From Cardiocondyla obscurior (taxonomy: Eukaryota > Arthropoda > Insecta > Hymenoptera > Formicidae), in NCBI RefSeq assembly GCF_019399895.1, contig NC_091889.1, positions 1,116,001 to 1,180,000 of the forward strand: a stretch of 64,000 nucleotides of DNA. Direction: 5' to 3'. Of this stretch, positions 36,201-48,700 are shown piece after piece. The position numbers were made by a program, and so were the translations under genes. The first letter of the stretch is position 1. Each line of letters opens with the position of its first letter. The notes under the pieces are model-generated. The model had not been told where the DNA came from, ran no database searches, and was given only the letters and a program-made list of their open reading frames with translations.

Positions 36201-37290
36201 GTTCAGGTCCTACGACCCTTTGAGATTGGCCAGGCACGATTAATTGACGGTAGTCCCTTCGAGACTTCTCGACGAGATTCGAAACGACAGCTACGAATTC
36301 CTGGAGGGTGCGAAGAAAGGCATAAGGGTGTACGCACTCGACGTGGATCCGTGTCGGATGTCAGTGCTTTAAGATTATGTCATTTAGCTTAACTTGTTGA
36401 TCGCGAGTTCGCGATACCCTGCCCCGGAATGCGTCGCGAAATAGACGAGAGGTCTCGCTGCGTGATTAAGATTATCGCAAATTTTAAACAAAACTAAAAT
36501 TCATATTAAAAAAAAAAAAAAATACATTTGACATTTTTTTTTAAACCTGGATCCTACGAGTATCGATAAATAATTTCAATTGTTTCCTGCATTTTGTATA
36601 ATTATGCGGAAAGGCAAAAGCGAAGGTTCCGTGACATAATCGTGTTACACGTTCATCGATTACGATACGGTCGTCATTATGTACCTCCTTAGAGTATAAG
36701 CCCATTTATCACGGCGATACGTGCGCCTATCGTTAGTGACCGACTGTTAATGCTTGCTAATTAATGATCCCACGGCGACCGCCGTGGTCGAAATTCAGCA
36801 CGGTATCTAGAATGAGAAACTTCGCTGCCATTTGTCTTCGGCGCTGCGTATGGGAAATGAAAGCGAACCTACGCGTATATGATGTCATCGTATCGTATTC
36901 AGACCACGAAACTACACGTTCGAGATAATAAGAAAGAGAAACGGAAAATTAAAGGCAAAAGAAAAAGAGAATATTATTTTTATGCAAATAATAATAACGA
37001 CCACTATGTTACTGTCACAAAAAATTTTTAATATAAAAAAAAAAAACTATCCAAAATTAAATTTGCACGTATAAAGTCTTTTTTTAAACCGGGTGACATT
37101 TAATATTTCTAAAACGCGACCTATATTTGCTAAATCTAGGAAACGTAACACGTCACTTCGAAAGTGCACGTGCCGGAATCGGAGATTCAATTTGGAACTG
37201 CAGAAAGTATTCTCACTTATGAGACTTAAGTATCTTTGTCGATTCGAGCAGCGATCGCCAACCACTCGAAGACAAAAAAAAAAAAAAGGA

Positions 37291-37298
37291 TATAAAAG
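37291..37298 (+). promoter_or_regulatory. Candidate TATA box inside the ChAT intron
   Basis: TATAAAAG is followed 29 nt later by ATTCACGG, an initiator-like sequence with A at 37320, which is normal TATA-to-start spacing. An ATG lies 59 nt further on. The same octamer occurs at least twice more on this strand without a gene, so the motif alone is weak evidence. Confidence 0.2.
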
Positions 37299-37378
37299 GA
37301 CGAGTCACGAGCGACATTCACGGTGGCAAAAGAAACATTGATTGAGCGTAGAGGGTGCCACGCTGGCGTCGAGAACCG

Positions 37379-37651
37379 ATGAGGCAAATAATCGGATTTA
37401 GGGATTATCAGCTTCTCCTCGACGCGGAACTACGACCGTCATCGTCGGTGCTATCATCGATTTCAAAAGTCATTAGCGAGACAAACGAGATACCCGGTGT
37501 CATAATCGACGACATTGAAAGCCACAATGTATCACGAATTTATTTGAATAACTATCGTCGTGTTCAAGGATTGCATCGCGGCCTACGGTATTATGTTGTC
37601 GAACGCGCTTTTACGCGCATTTTGCACCGGATCCTTTTATCGCGGCAATAA
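37379..37651 (+). CDS. Candidate small ORF (90 aa) nested in the ChAT intron, function unknown
   Basis: The frame starts MRQIIGFRDYQLLLDAELRP, is single-exon, and its TAA stop is embedded in an AATAAA hexamer (37647-37652). The composition is reasonably protein-like, with a mixed acidic and hydrophobic middle and a basic C-terminal third, rather than the low-complexity pattern of neighbouring frames. There is no signal peptide, transmembrane segment or recognisable domain. The ATG context is weak (C at -3). Frames of this length arise by chance many times in this window, so this is a low-confidence call made only because a TATA/initiator pair precedes it. Confidence 0.15.
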   Translation: MRQIIGFRDYQLLLDAELRPSSSVLSSISKVISETNEIPGVIIDDIESHNVSRIYLNNYRRVQGLHRGLRYYVVERAFTRILHRILLSRQ

Positions 37652-40600
37652 ATTTCCTTCGACGTGCCACGTGCGCATCCTACGAGAATCCCTGGAAAAT
37701 CCCATCGAACGCACGTCGAATCTGCGGTTCCTCGTCGGAAGAGGAAAAAAAAGGGGGGGAAATTCAGCGAGGGATGAGATGCGGCCGATAATAACGCTAG
37801 TTTATCGCATGATTTATCAAGCGCGATTGTATCGGTCGGCGACGTTCTGTAAAACATCGGGGGTGGAAAGGGGGATCGAGGGAGCGCCGCCGTGACAAAT
37901 TGTCGGTCCACAAGAAGGGTGAGAGAAAGAGACACGTCGGTCGACGCCTACATCTGTTTCCGCGCTAATACCTTGTATAACTCTTACGAGGCCGACGACT
38001 TGGGGAGATAGGGTGCCGCTGCGAGCCGGGGGAGCGCAGTCCGGAAGCGGGAAGGAGAATAATGCGAAAGAAAGCGAGAAGACGAACACGAGCCGCGTAT
38101 CGTTCGCGCCTGAAGATAGATCGCGATCGACCCTGTCCCCGCGAATTTTCGCGACCGACGGAGACATAAATAATGCATCCCGCTTCCATTGACGCCGGTT
38201 GTTCGCGAATGTGGCACGTCGATTTTTTTTTTCACCCACCCAAACGAACATCCATCATTGTGAGATTCACGTGGAAATGACCGATCTGTGTCACGCGCGG
38301 ATTTCCATTTTTTTTCTCTCGACGCGACAGAGAAGCGAGTCTTCGAAGCAGCATTCGTGACATGTCGATCTAAAGTTCGCAAAAATTCGAGCGTAGGGAT
38401 AAACGACGAGAGAGCGAAGGAGATGCTGGACCCCTTGTGGGTCCGCTCGTATTTCGGACGCAGTCTGTCCAAGTATCCCCCACGGTGTACCGCGATTCGC
38501 GTGCTCTATCTACCGTCGGTCGCCCCGAGGCCGACCGACCCTCTACAGACGGGCCGAGAAAGACGGGGCGAGGGGCCGCGTAACAAACGCGGATCGTGTA
38601 AAGGGTCGAGGAGATAAAATGAGATCGTGTCTCGAGGCTGGGCGGTGGCAGGGGAGCGGCTGCAAGACAGAGGAGAAAAGAAATTGGTACATCGTCCGAG
38701 AAGAATGAGCCGGCCAACCGCCCCCGCTTGTCGTTTCCGATGCGAATATCTTGCCGGTGGGTATATACGGCAACGAAGAGGACATTGTCTTTGCCGCAAG
38801 GAAACGATCAAATCGCCCGATTGTCCTCCGACCGACCCTCCAGCGCCGAAAATCTTCTTTATCGAAAGATGTATTTTACAAAAATTTTATCAAGAGAACG
38901 GATCGATATTTTTTTTATACGGAGAGTAAATCCGAAAGACCGTCTGTTCGAACGTTGTATTATTTTTATTATTTATCGCAGCACATTAATATCAAATTTA
39001 ACCGCAAAAAAAAAAAAAAAAGTATATATATTAATATACTCTATATAATGACTTTTTTCGAGCAAATAAACCGATTTAACCGATTACTTTGTGTCGTGCG
39101 ACCTGCTGGTATTGCGTCACTTTAGGACGTACCACAGCGTACTTCTCAGCATCCATTCCAGTAAGCTAAAGCCGCTTCGTTTACGACCGAATGAGATAGC
39201 GCACGACTTCATGCATAAGTCGTAATAGCGTATTAAAGTCTCTCTCGAGGCACCGTCGCGTCCGACGATGCGTATTTCTCGACCACGCGCGACACGGTTG
39301 AGTGACTAACAATGTGCAAGCCATGCATTCGTTCCATCCAGTCGTAACGCATTGTACAAGCGTCAGGTAGCATGACACTGAGAATAATATACTTTTAGCT
39401 ACATATTGTGTAACTAATTTCGACTTCAGAACTGTCGTTTCGAAGAAATTTCAGACTCTATTATAATCCCGCGGTTGAGACAAAGTTTTTCTTCGATAAC
39501 GGTTCACTCAACAAAAAAAAAAAAAAGAGAAAGAGAACAAAAGAATCTTTTCAAATAAACAAGCAATTATTTTTTTAAATAAAATTAAGTATTTTATTAC
39601 AACCGTAGATTTACCTGTCTCATCTTCTCTCAAGAAACGTAATTTGGATTTTACTTTGTTTCTAATACAAATTATAATATTTATTAATAATCCACGTGAT
39701 TAAAAAAAAAACGTATGTCCAGTACCTCACGATAAACGGACGTTGCTATCTCTCGTAGATGATAATTCGGTCGAATTACGTGAATTGCTCGTTAAACGAA
39801 GGGCAGAAATAACCAGGAAGTACGCTCGCGGCGCGAATTGTCCGGGAAGCGCCAAACGACCGCACTTCCGGTTCGTGCGGCGAAGTGTTTCCTGCCGCCC
39901 TCCGCGCGAGAGGCGGCACAATCCCTTCGTACGGTCGAGGGGAGGGTAAAGGGCAACAATGCCGCGAGCAACCACTCGAACCGCTCGGCCTTTGTCTGAA
40001 AGTCTCACTCGGGCTCTACTATTCGCTTCACCCTCTAACCTTCCACCCGTTCTTTTACGCCCCCGCACGTTCCCATTCCACCCTCTCGGCTCTCCCCTTT
40101 CACCCCGTTTGCCTCCTTTAACGGTGGGACACGTGTGATTGCTGTTCCTTTGAATTTTAAGAAAAAGGCTCCCGAGGGAGCGTCTTTGTCTCATACCGCT
40201 TTGGCGTTTCGATAAAAAGAAAAAAAAAAAATAAGGGGGAAAAGAAACGAGAAAAGGCAGGCACTTTCTTCTTGATTATTAAGCAATGGTATTTTAAAAA
40301 AGGTAACAGAGCCACGGCTATTTATGCGATCAAAAGGGGCCTTGGTATTGCGCGCACGTAATTTTGCATACATTTTTATCTACAATCTAAATACACATTT
40401 TGCATTTCTGATGAATATTGCATATTTGATAGCAATTATCGGCAAGTCGCGAATTTCTAGCCGGCCGTAGTTTCGCAACGCGCGCTAATTTCCGTCTCGA
40501 GCTGCCACTGGTCTTGAAAGCAACGACGACGCAACGAAGATCTCTCGCTGTCGTGCGCAATCGGCATTAAGAGTTACGAAACGGATTCTAGAGTCGATTC

Positions 40601-43600
40601 GAGTGACGAAAGAGGCAATATCACGAATCGGTAAGCAACTAAGAAATTATTCGCGAGCATCCGTGTATAAAATCGCTTAAGAAAGAATATTAATTGACTT
40701 TTACATTAATAATATGCCAGTTAATGGAAAAACAATTCACTTTGTTGCGTCAATTATTAAAACTTTTAATATTTGTGAAAGATAAAAAAATGATAATTTT
40801 TTATTTTTGAGAGCGAGGTTTGACAGCGATATGTGAATGGCGCACTGCGCCATATCCCTCCCGAACTTCGGATCCTTCGGAAATTAATGATTCGCCCAAA
40901 AGCACGTCCTCCGAGCATCTGATATCGCGCCATGACTTTTTGTCGTACGGTCGTGCCATCAAGAACGCTCGTAAAAGCGCCCACCCCGCCTTATGAATAA
41001 AGTAAAGCGTCGCGGCACGTTATTCGACGCACGATTATTCCCTACAACGACGACGACGACGTCAACGATGAGATCCTTTCCGCCCTCGCCTTGCGCGGGT
41101 TTTCTGTTCGCACGCGAGCTGGTACCATTGCCGGAGCACCATGTTGCGTTATGGGTATCAGCCTGCCCATAAAATGGCATTAGCGCTACCCCCATATGCC
41201 GAGCGACCGGCTGGGTTTATTCGAGCGATGGGAAAAGGGCGATCCTCGTCGTCGAGGAAAACTACTTCGACGATCATCTGTTAATTCTTGGTTTAAAAAA
41301 ATTATATATAAATTTTGTATTCGCTGAGCAAAGCTAATAAAATAGAAAAACACGATCGTGACTGTCTCGTTAATTTAATTAACCTCAGCAAATAAGAATC
41401 TGTTGATGTAATTCATCAATGAATGAGAAAATACTTCGCTGCGTTTCTTAACAATTTTTTCCTGCCGCGATTGTATCGTCGGAAGATTAATTTTGAAAAA
41501 AATGTTTGAATGTCTTTACGATCTTCGAATGGCGTCGGTCGAGCACGCATATACTCGCGGTAAAAGGCTCTTTATCAAGGAAAAGGAAGGAAAAAAAAAA
41601 AAAACCCACAAACGTGATCGCGGCGAATAAAGGGCGTATGGGGCGCCGTTCCCTTCCGCCTTCTTCTTGCCTAGGGCACCCCTTAAGCCCGGTCCACCCC
41701 ACGAGGTAATAGCGGGCCGGCAGGGTAGCCGCAGTAACGACACGTCGTCAGTTAATCAAGCCATTTCGTTCCTGCGGGATTGGAATGAGGACTCGGCCGG
41801 AACGACCATCGATTTTCCTTCGGTCGCAGTTGTACAACTTTCTTAACTTCCGAGAGAATACTACAGAGAAAGTTAGAATCCGGCATCTTCATTCGCTTCG
41901 GGACAATTTACGCGCTCTGCCGCTGTCAGGTGAAAAAGGAGGGAAATGGAAACGACAATTAGGTCGGGAAGTACAACTCTCACAGTCGACACCTAAGTTC
42001 AGCCGAACTTTAAACATGATTTATTATTATTTTATTCCTTCGTCGTTTTTTTATTTTTTTTTTTTTATTTTCTAGAGTTGTACGTTTCAGAAAACATGAA
42101 CTTAAATATATTTTCAATTGCGAATGCCGATTTAAATATTTCACGCCCGTTCGACGAAATTTTTACAGAGGCAAGCGTAATATTTATTGTCGCCTCGCGA
42201 ATATCAATAAAGCCGTACGGTACGGTAATCTCGTTGTGCTTTTACGGCAAGACGAGTTTTAATCTACTTACAAGTTGTAGCTCGTCGCGAAATGAGATCA
42301 GAAACTCGAGCGTTTCAATAAAACGTTCTTGCAACTCTCCTTATGGTTGGATCCTTTTAGAATTCTAAGTTGAATATGACCGAGCTCAAAATTCGGCGTA
42401 AAAAAAAATTGCGTGTTACGGATATAGAAAAATCTCGAGTTACAAAGAAATATTTGGATTCTGTACGACTTATCTATAAAATCGCAGTTATACTAGTCAA
42501 AGAAAAAAAAAAAAAAAAATTAAATGTATAGTACGTTAAACGCGCGTATTAACGAGAAAAACCGAAGGTATATTTTATTTCGTCAGGACTATTCGGTCAA
42601 CCAAAACCTTTAAAAAGATCAAGTGCTCTCGTAGCGCTTCTAGAAAGACTAGGATCTACTCTGCTGGTCACAGAGATGGTACGCGAGGCGTATCTCGGTC
42701 GAGCACCGAGTCCATTGTCATTGAGATTCCCGGGTTGTTCCCGAGTGAGAGGAGGATGAGAAAAGGGCGCGTACCACGCGCAATTTCCGCCTATCCAGGG
42801 TCCAACGATCGGGAGAGGGGAGGGAAGGGGGACGAAGGGGGACACGAGCTCCAATCCCTCATAATCCCGCGACTGAAAGCCTCGTTTAATATTTATGATT
42901 TATTTCGGTTTAATTCGACGTGCAAACGAGAGGCGTATTTGTATGCAACGACTGGCTGTCCCGTTCGCTTCGCGACGTCTTAATCCCTCGAGACCTCGAA
43001 TGCCAGCTCGAAGCTCCAGAGCTTTATTCCAACTCGACAGCAAGGAGACGTTTCCCTCTATTTTTTATCTAAACGCGTCACGATTTCGTATCACATTTGT
43101 ATTTTTTTTTTTTTTTGTAGCAATTTCTGAAGATTTTTATTATTCGCGGTGCGTCGATTGTCTCGGCGGAAAGATTAGCAACGATTGACTCCCGCTAAAA
43201 CGGACGTATACAAATTTCAAGAACGCGCGGGCGACGAGCTTGCAAGCGCGGCGTCATTGTCCCGGCAACAATACGCGATAGAAATGCCTTCACCCTCGCA
43301 TCCGGCAACTTCCGCGGGGTCTAGGGGAGAGAATTACCCTCTGCATTAACTCGCGTAATTGAGATTTATTAATCCGGCGGCCGGTTAGTGGCCGCGCACC
43401 AACCGTATCTTATTCGCCTTCGAAGCCGAGGTTGGGCCGTAACTTTATTATTATTGTGGAGAGTGAAATATGTGCGCCCACCCGTCGTAGAAATTTTTTT
43501 TTTTTTTTGGATAGTTTTTTTAAAAGGCAGAAAGACATTTATCATCCCAAACGAACGAATGACGAGTTCGCGGCATTCTTATTTTAACGTTCAGATATTT

Positions 43601-44279
43601 TTACTGCTTTTGCTCGTAAGTAAAAAGTGAAAATTGTTAAGTTTAAATTTTCTCGTGAATGAGATTTCAGCCGCTCACAAATTTGCGACGTAACGCGAGC
43701 GGCAGGAGCATACGTGTTTGTGGAATAACGCGGTTTACCAGAGGGTTAAGCCCGCGGGGAAGTTTCATATTGCTAGATTAAGCGTTCGACTTTCACCTTA
43801 GTTCCTATTTTACTCTCCCTCCGTCTCTCTCAGCTTCATCTTCTCTCCTCGTGTCTTAAGCCGAACCGGCCCTAAGTTGTAGGCGAGACTTTCATTAAAC
43901 GGCTCGATGACAGATCGCTTGTCTCCGTTTGTATTAAGGGCGGCGATGAAACCGGATTTAGGCGGTATTACGATTTCGAGACGCAACTATGTCCTTAATT
44001 TAACACTTCCCGGCTACGTGACCGCGTTTCATTAACACCGCGGCGATAATAAATAATTAGGACCGGCCTGAAAAGCATATACCGTTCAATGTTGAAAATC
44101 AATATCTTTTCGAGGTTTTAATACTCAAAGTAAGTAGTTTCCAGTACTAGTTTATTTTATTTTATCGTGCTAGTTTGACAAGTTCTATAAATCCAGCCGG
44201 GAAACCAGACGGCACGATGCACATCGAGATGAGAAATGTTCATCGATATATAATGCAATTGTTTTTTTGTTTTTTACAG

Positions 44280-44371
44280 AGGGATGGCGAGACTCTGTGT
44301 TGGGGGCCCCGCGTCGTTTATTGGTGACTCTCGGCAGTCTCTCCAGGGACAGCTCGCCATGTCCTGCCGCG
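44280..44371 (+). CDS. ChAT: Choline acetyltransferase coding exon (GWRDS segment)
   Basis: This is a 92-nt exon between TTTTTTACAG and GTAAGT. It opens in phase 1: its first two bases plus the last G of 26675 form GAG. It then reads GWRDSVLGAPRRLLVTLGS, followed by LSRDSSPCPAA, and closes in phase 0. It aligns with the Drosophila ChAT segment that begins G-W-K-D-S-I-L-S-I-P-K-K-W-L. The exon links the variable N-terminal tail to the start of the acyltransferase fold in the next exon. VAChT lies in the 17.6-kb intron just upstream. The phase fit to both neighbours makes this secure despite its small size. Confidence 0.9.
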
Positions 44372-45717
44372 GTAAGTCGCCGCTTTGTTCGTCCTTTATC
44401 AACAAAGCCTCCGCGATCAAGCAACGATCTTTATTTGCCGCGACAAAGCCGAGCAGGGACTCGCCGTGATCGAGAACTCGAAAGAAAGTTAGCTTTCTCG
44501 TCGCTACATTGCAAATACACAATGTGGCGCAATACCGTACCTACTATTTTTATAAGAAGAAACGGAATTGCGATGCAAATGTATTTAAGATTTGACTAAA
44601 TTGTGAATAAATCTTCTTTCGTTTAAACGTTCTTTTTTTTTATATAGATTTATTTTCAGATTAAAAAAAAATAAATTTTGATTTCGAGTGCGAGCCCGAT
44701 GGAGACTCGTGTTTCGTTTCCAGGAGCTTCGATCACGTTCGCGACCGCTTCACCTGATCTCGACGCTCTGTATGCGTTCGAGCGCGATGATCCACGTGCA
44801 ATAAATTTTCCCTTTCGACCCCCTTCCGAGCCCGCGTCTGTCGCGCCTGGTAACGAGATCGTATCTGACGCGCCGTGTCATTTACATACTCTTCGCCCCG
44901 GGGCGACTTGCGACGAGGGGTTGCGCCTCGCGTTTCGGCCTTGGTTTGATTTACATTTCCAACGTGGCCGAGGATCAGCCGTGCCTCCGAGGTGACGGAT
45001 GCGGGGATTGGCGCGAATACCACAGAAGAGAAAAAAAAAAAAAAAAAAAAAAAAAGACGGCCGCGAAAGTCTCACCTGCTTACCGCGGAGTGGGAATAGA
45101 TGTAAATTAACTTGTGAAATATATCACTTTCGCTCGACGCCGCGAATTGCCACGTTTTTGGCACCTTCGACGCTCACGCCTGGTCGTGTGTACTTTGAAA
45201 TTATTTATTACTCGTGAAACTTGTTAATGCGTATGCAAATGGCAAAGAACCTATCTATGTATTAATTAGAATCAAGACAAGTTCTGAACGCGTGTGTGGA
45301 AATTCTAAGAGAACGTAGCGAATTAGGAAAATCGTCCGCAAGTCAGACAAGTTCGTCGTCAAACCACCCTCTCGAGGAAACTTCCACCGCGCGTGGCTTC
45401 CCTCGGAGAAAAACTTCGTTCGAAAACTCCCACGCATGAATGCATAAAAAGGATGCGCGTGTTTGTTGTACGTTCTCGATATTGATTATCCCACGAGAAG
45501 ATAATCTTACACCGGATAGAGTTATAATACGTAAACCCGTGCGTGAATAATTTTAAAAACAATCGCGAAAGCTTCGAAAAGTTTTTTGACGTCCGTCGAA
45601 CGGATAATAAAATATTCGATTAATTCTCCGCAGAATTTTTGATTTTAGCGTCTCGGTAATTTCACGCCGAACGTCTTAATCTGTCGTCACATTTTAATAA
45701 ATAATCGCGCGTCGCAG
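44372..45717 (+). other. ChAT intron between 44371 and the optional cassette
   Basis: Contains an A25 tract (45031-45055) and a GC-richer patch (44690-45000) with an acceptor-like TTTCGTTTCCAG near 44724. In phase 0 the sequence after it closes within about 26 codons and has no donor, so no exon is called. Confidence 0.45.
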
Positions 45718-45774
45718 GTGCCGTCGAAAGAAATTGTGGTGAACCCGGCTGTCAACTACGGATCGTTCAATAAG
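45718..45774 (+). CDS. ChAT: Candidate 57-nt cassette exon of ChAT
   Basis: The block lies between GTCGCAG and GTGGAG and is exactly 19 codons in phase 0 at both ends (VPSKEIVVNPAVNYGSFNK). It can be inserted between 44371 and 54404 without changing frame, or skipped. It would lengthen the linker before the LPSLPVP motif. The coding sequence looks natural and has no stop. Against it, the acceptor has a poor pyrimidine tract and the donor is only moderate. Either optional or spurious. Confidence 0.3.
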
Positions 45775-48700
45775 GTGGAGTATCTCTCGCAAATTGTCGC
45801 TTAAAAGCAAGCAGGGTCCCGCCACTTTGATATTAAACGTGCATCTCACATATTACGCGAGCACCTTATCGCGCCCGCGAGGCCGCGTACGTGTTTTTCC
45901 ACAGCTGTCGTTTCTATCACGCTATTGTCAAGCGAAGTGGTATGCATTGTTTGTCTAAAACAATTGCACAAAAAAAAAAGAAAAAAAAACACGCCTGTTA
46001 CAAGCGACGAGTGTTTGATTCAATTATCGACGTTGCCATCGAGAATAAACGTGCAATACACCGATTCGCACAGCATTTTTACGCACGTTGCAAGGCTAGC
46101 GATATAAACGAATTGTAAAAGCATCTTCGTACACGTAAGAGTACTCGACGGCTTATTGGCACTACGCAAATCGCATAATATATGTATAAGTCGTACTCGC
46201 ACGTGCTCGTTTAATAATTTAATACTTTTTAAGAGAGAAAAAAAAACTCTTCGAGAAGGAAGAAATAAAAATATTAGTTTTAAATTCGTTAAAAAATTTT
46301 AAATAAATACGTACTGCTGTTTCTCGAAAAAAAGAAAAAGAAAACTCTAAAGTTTTTATAACAGTTGCAAAGCAATTACGCTTGAACATTTACGTATACG
46401 AATTCGCGAAATTAAATTAGTGCATTGATCGTGCGCTCGGAGAGGAGTGCTAAGCGAAATTCCAGACGCCCATAAGAAAATTACTTTCGCGAGGGGAGTA
46501 AGAGAAGAAATGGGAGAAAGGTGGAACTGAACTCGCGGGAGGATGGAAGTGTATTCGCGGCTCGCCATTGCCGATATTGGTTTTATATTAGATTTTCGCT
46601 CCTCTTCGCGTTCGCGGCAACGCCCTTGATTTCGGCGGCCGTAAAAAAAAAAAATAAATTAACAAATAAATACAAATAAATGCGTCCGCCGATCTTAAGT
46701 TGGCCGATTGCTCTTTCCGAAAGTACAAAAGGACGCGCGTAGGGGTGAAAGGGTAGAGGAGCAAACGCGTAGCCAACTGGGGGGTCCTCGGTATCGATCG
46801 GCAGCAGCCCAGGTGTTACCACGCCCAGATATCAATTAATTCCCTTACGTGAAACGCGAGAGCGGATCATGCCGGTTGATGATTGATCGCGCTGATTGAT
46901 GAGCCGATTGATTGCTCGTTGACAGCCGGAAAGCTCAGAACGTCGAGTCATTCATTAATGAATTAACCAATGAACTTTACGATAGCTGATATAATCCAAT
47001 AAAAGACTCTTTTTGATTTAAAAAAAAAAAAAAAAAAATTCCGAGTGGAAATTAATTCTCACCGTTACCTACCTAATAATTAGCTGCCAATTTGTCATTT
47101 ATCTCGTGGCTGTCTAGCAAAACTGTTCAGCACCGAGTCAGAAATATGACACTCAAAACGTACTAAGTATCAGATGATTATTACTATCTGATAACGAGCT
47201 AGAAAAGCTAGATATCTAAACGTTTTTCGCCGCGTGCTAAGTCTGCTGCGCGTCCTGACCTATCCCGGGTCCAACGACCGCCGCGGTAGGGTGAGTACGT
47301 GCGTGTGTCAACATCTGGCCGGCACCTTGCGCTCGAAATTCGCAAGGTGGAGGACGCGCGGGCAGCGGACAGCAAGAACCGGTTTGTCCGGCGAATTCGA
47401 CAGACGACCGTCGCGGAAGTGTTAGTACGTGCGTGTGTTTTCATCGGCCGGCGGTCCTCGCGTTTTCCAAGTAAACATCGTGGAGGACGCGCGGGCGGCG
47501 GACGGCGAGAACCGGTTTGACCGATAAATTCGGCAGTCGAGCAAGCTTTGCGTAAGGTCCAGACCACAACAGTAAACAAGTACGCGGCGAAAAAAACGTC
47601 TAGACATCTATTTAGAAACACGGTCCGCGCTGGACAGACGACCGATACTGAACGGATCTTGTTTTCTTTTTTCTTTAAATGACAACTTTTTAATTTACCA
47701 TTGAAAACGGATAGCATCCGCTTTTTCTTATCGTTTTATTTCCACAGCGGTAAAAGTGTTCTCGAAATACTATCAGTTTAAAGTATATCATTGATATTCG
47801 ATTGCTCTCGTAGCGTGTTTAAATCTGAGAGGCGTTCGTTTGTAAATCGTTGATTCAAGATCTCGTCAAGCACGGGGTTCGGGACATGCGATTCGTGATC
47901 ACGACACGCGTCGGTAAGTGCGGCTTAATGTTGGCGAGCCGCAAGTCCACTTATTCTACCTGAATACTCGCGAGATGCCCCCTGTCCGATCCCCTGTATT
48001 GCATTAAATACACCCGAGCGATCAGCCCTACCTCCAAGTAGGGATAGAAAATTTGCGAAGCTCTTCGTTGCTGACGAGCTAAACGTGCAGCTAAGTACAC
48101 GCAATATTCGCGACATCGTCATCATTCGAAATTAAAAAAATATTTTTTTTTACGTTAAATTAATTCAATCCTTAAATATTAAATTTTAATTTAATATCTG
48201 CAGTTGTATTATCACGATATGTATATCTAGTTGTAATTATTATTATATTTTTATTTTATTGAAACATATTGGAAGAATCTGAGATACAAAAATCTCGATG
48301 CCCGTTAAATTCAAGCTCCCCAACCTGCCGAAAGTTGCACTTCTTAAGAGTGCACCGTCACGAGATGATCGTAAATAATGCGTTATCGCGAGATCCGATA
48401 GCGGCTAATTTATTTACGAATTGCCGGGGGTGGTGCATGTGCGTGAGTCACGTGCCATCTGTCATCCGGTACCCGTTCTATTATGACACGCGGAGTACCC
48501 TGGGCCCTATTGTCCGGGATGACCGAGTTTTCCCGAGACCCTCACGCTCGCGTGCTTCGACAAACGCGACGAATAGATATCGATGGAATTACATTGACGA
48601 CAGCTAAGATAATCAGCGAAATCGCTCTCGCTTTCACGAAAAAAAAAAAAAAATTAATAATTTATTAAGTCAAAACAATTATTTTAATTGATCAATTCTT

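Larger units (their letters stand above)
30851..44279 (+). other. 3' part of the ChAT intron downstream of VAChT; no firmly supported gene
   Basis: AT-rich DNA with a (GA)n and a (TA)n microsatellite and GC-rich blocks at 34500-35150, 37650-38830, 39830-40130 and 42620-43030. TGTAAATA motifs (Pumilio-type) occur at 31194, 32573 and 35378, so part of the left end could be extended VAChT 3' UTR. A TATA box with a 90-codon frame at 37291-37651 is described separately. The other open frames are short, overlapping and featureless. The intron ends with a T-rich tract and TTTTTACAG at 44279. Confidence 0.5.

Noticed and set aside
45031..45055. A25 tract as the tail of a retroposon
   Set aside because: No SINE/LINE body, target-site duplication or internal promoter could be seen upstream.
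47208..47717. 169-codon minus-strand frame with a repeated AARASST-type segment
   Set aside because: The protein repetition follows directly from the DNA tandem repeat, and the second copy reads in a different frame, so it is not a conserved coding repeat.
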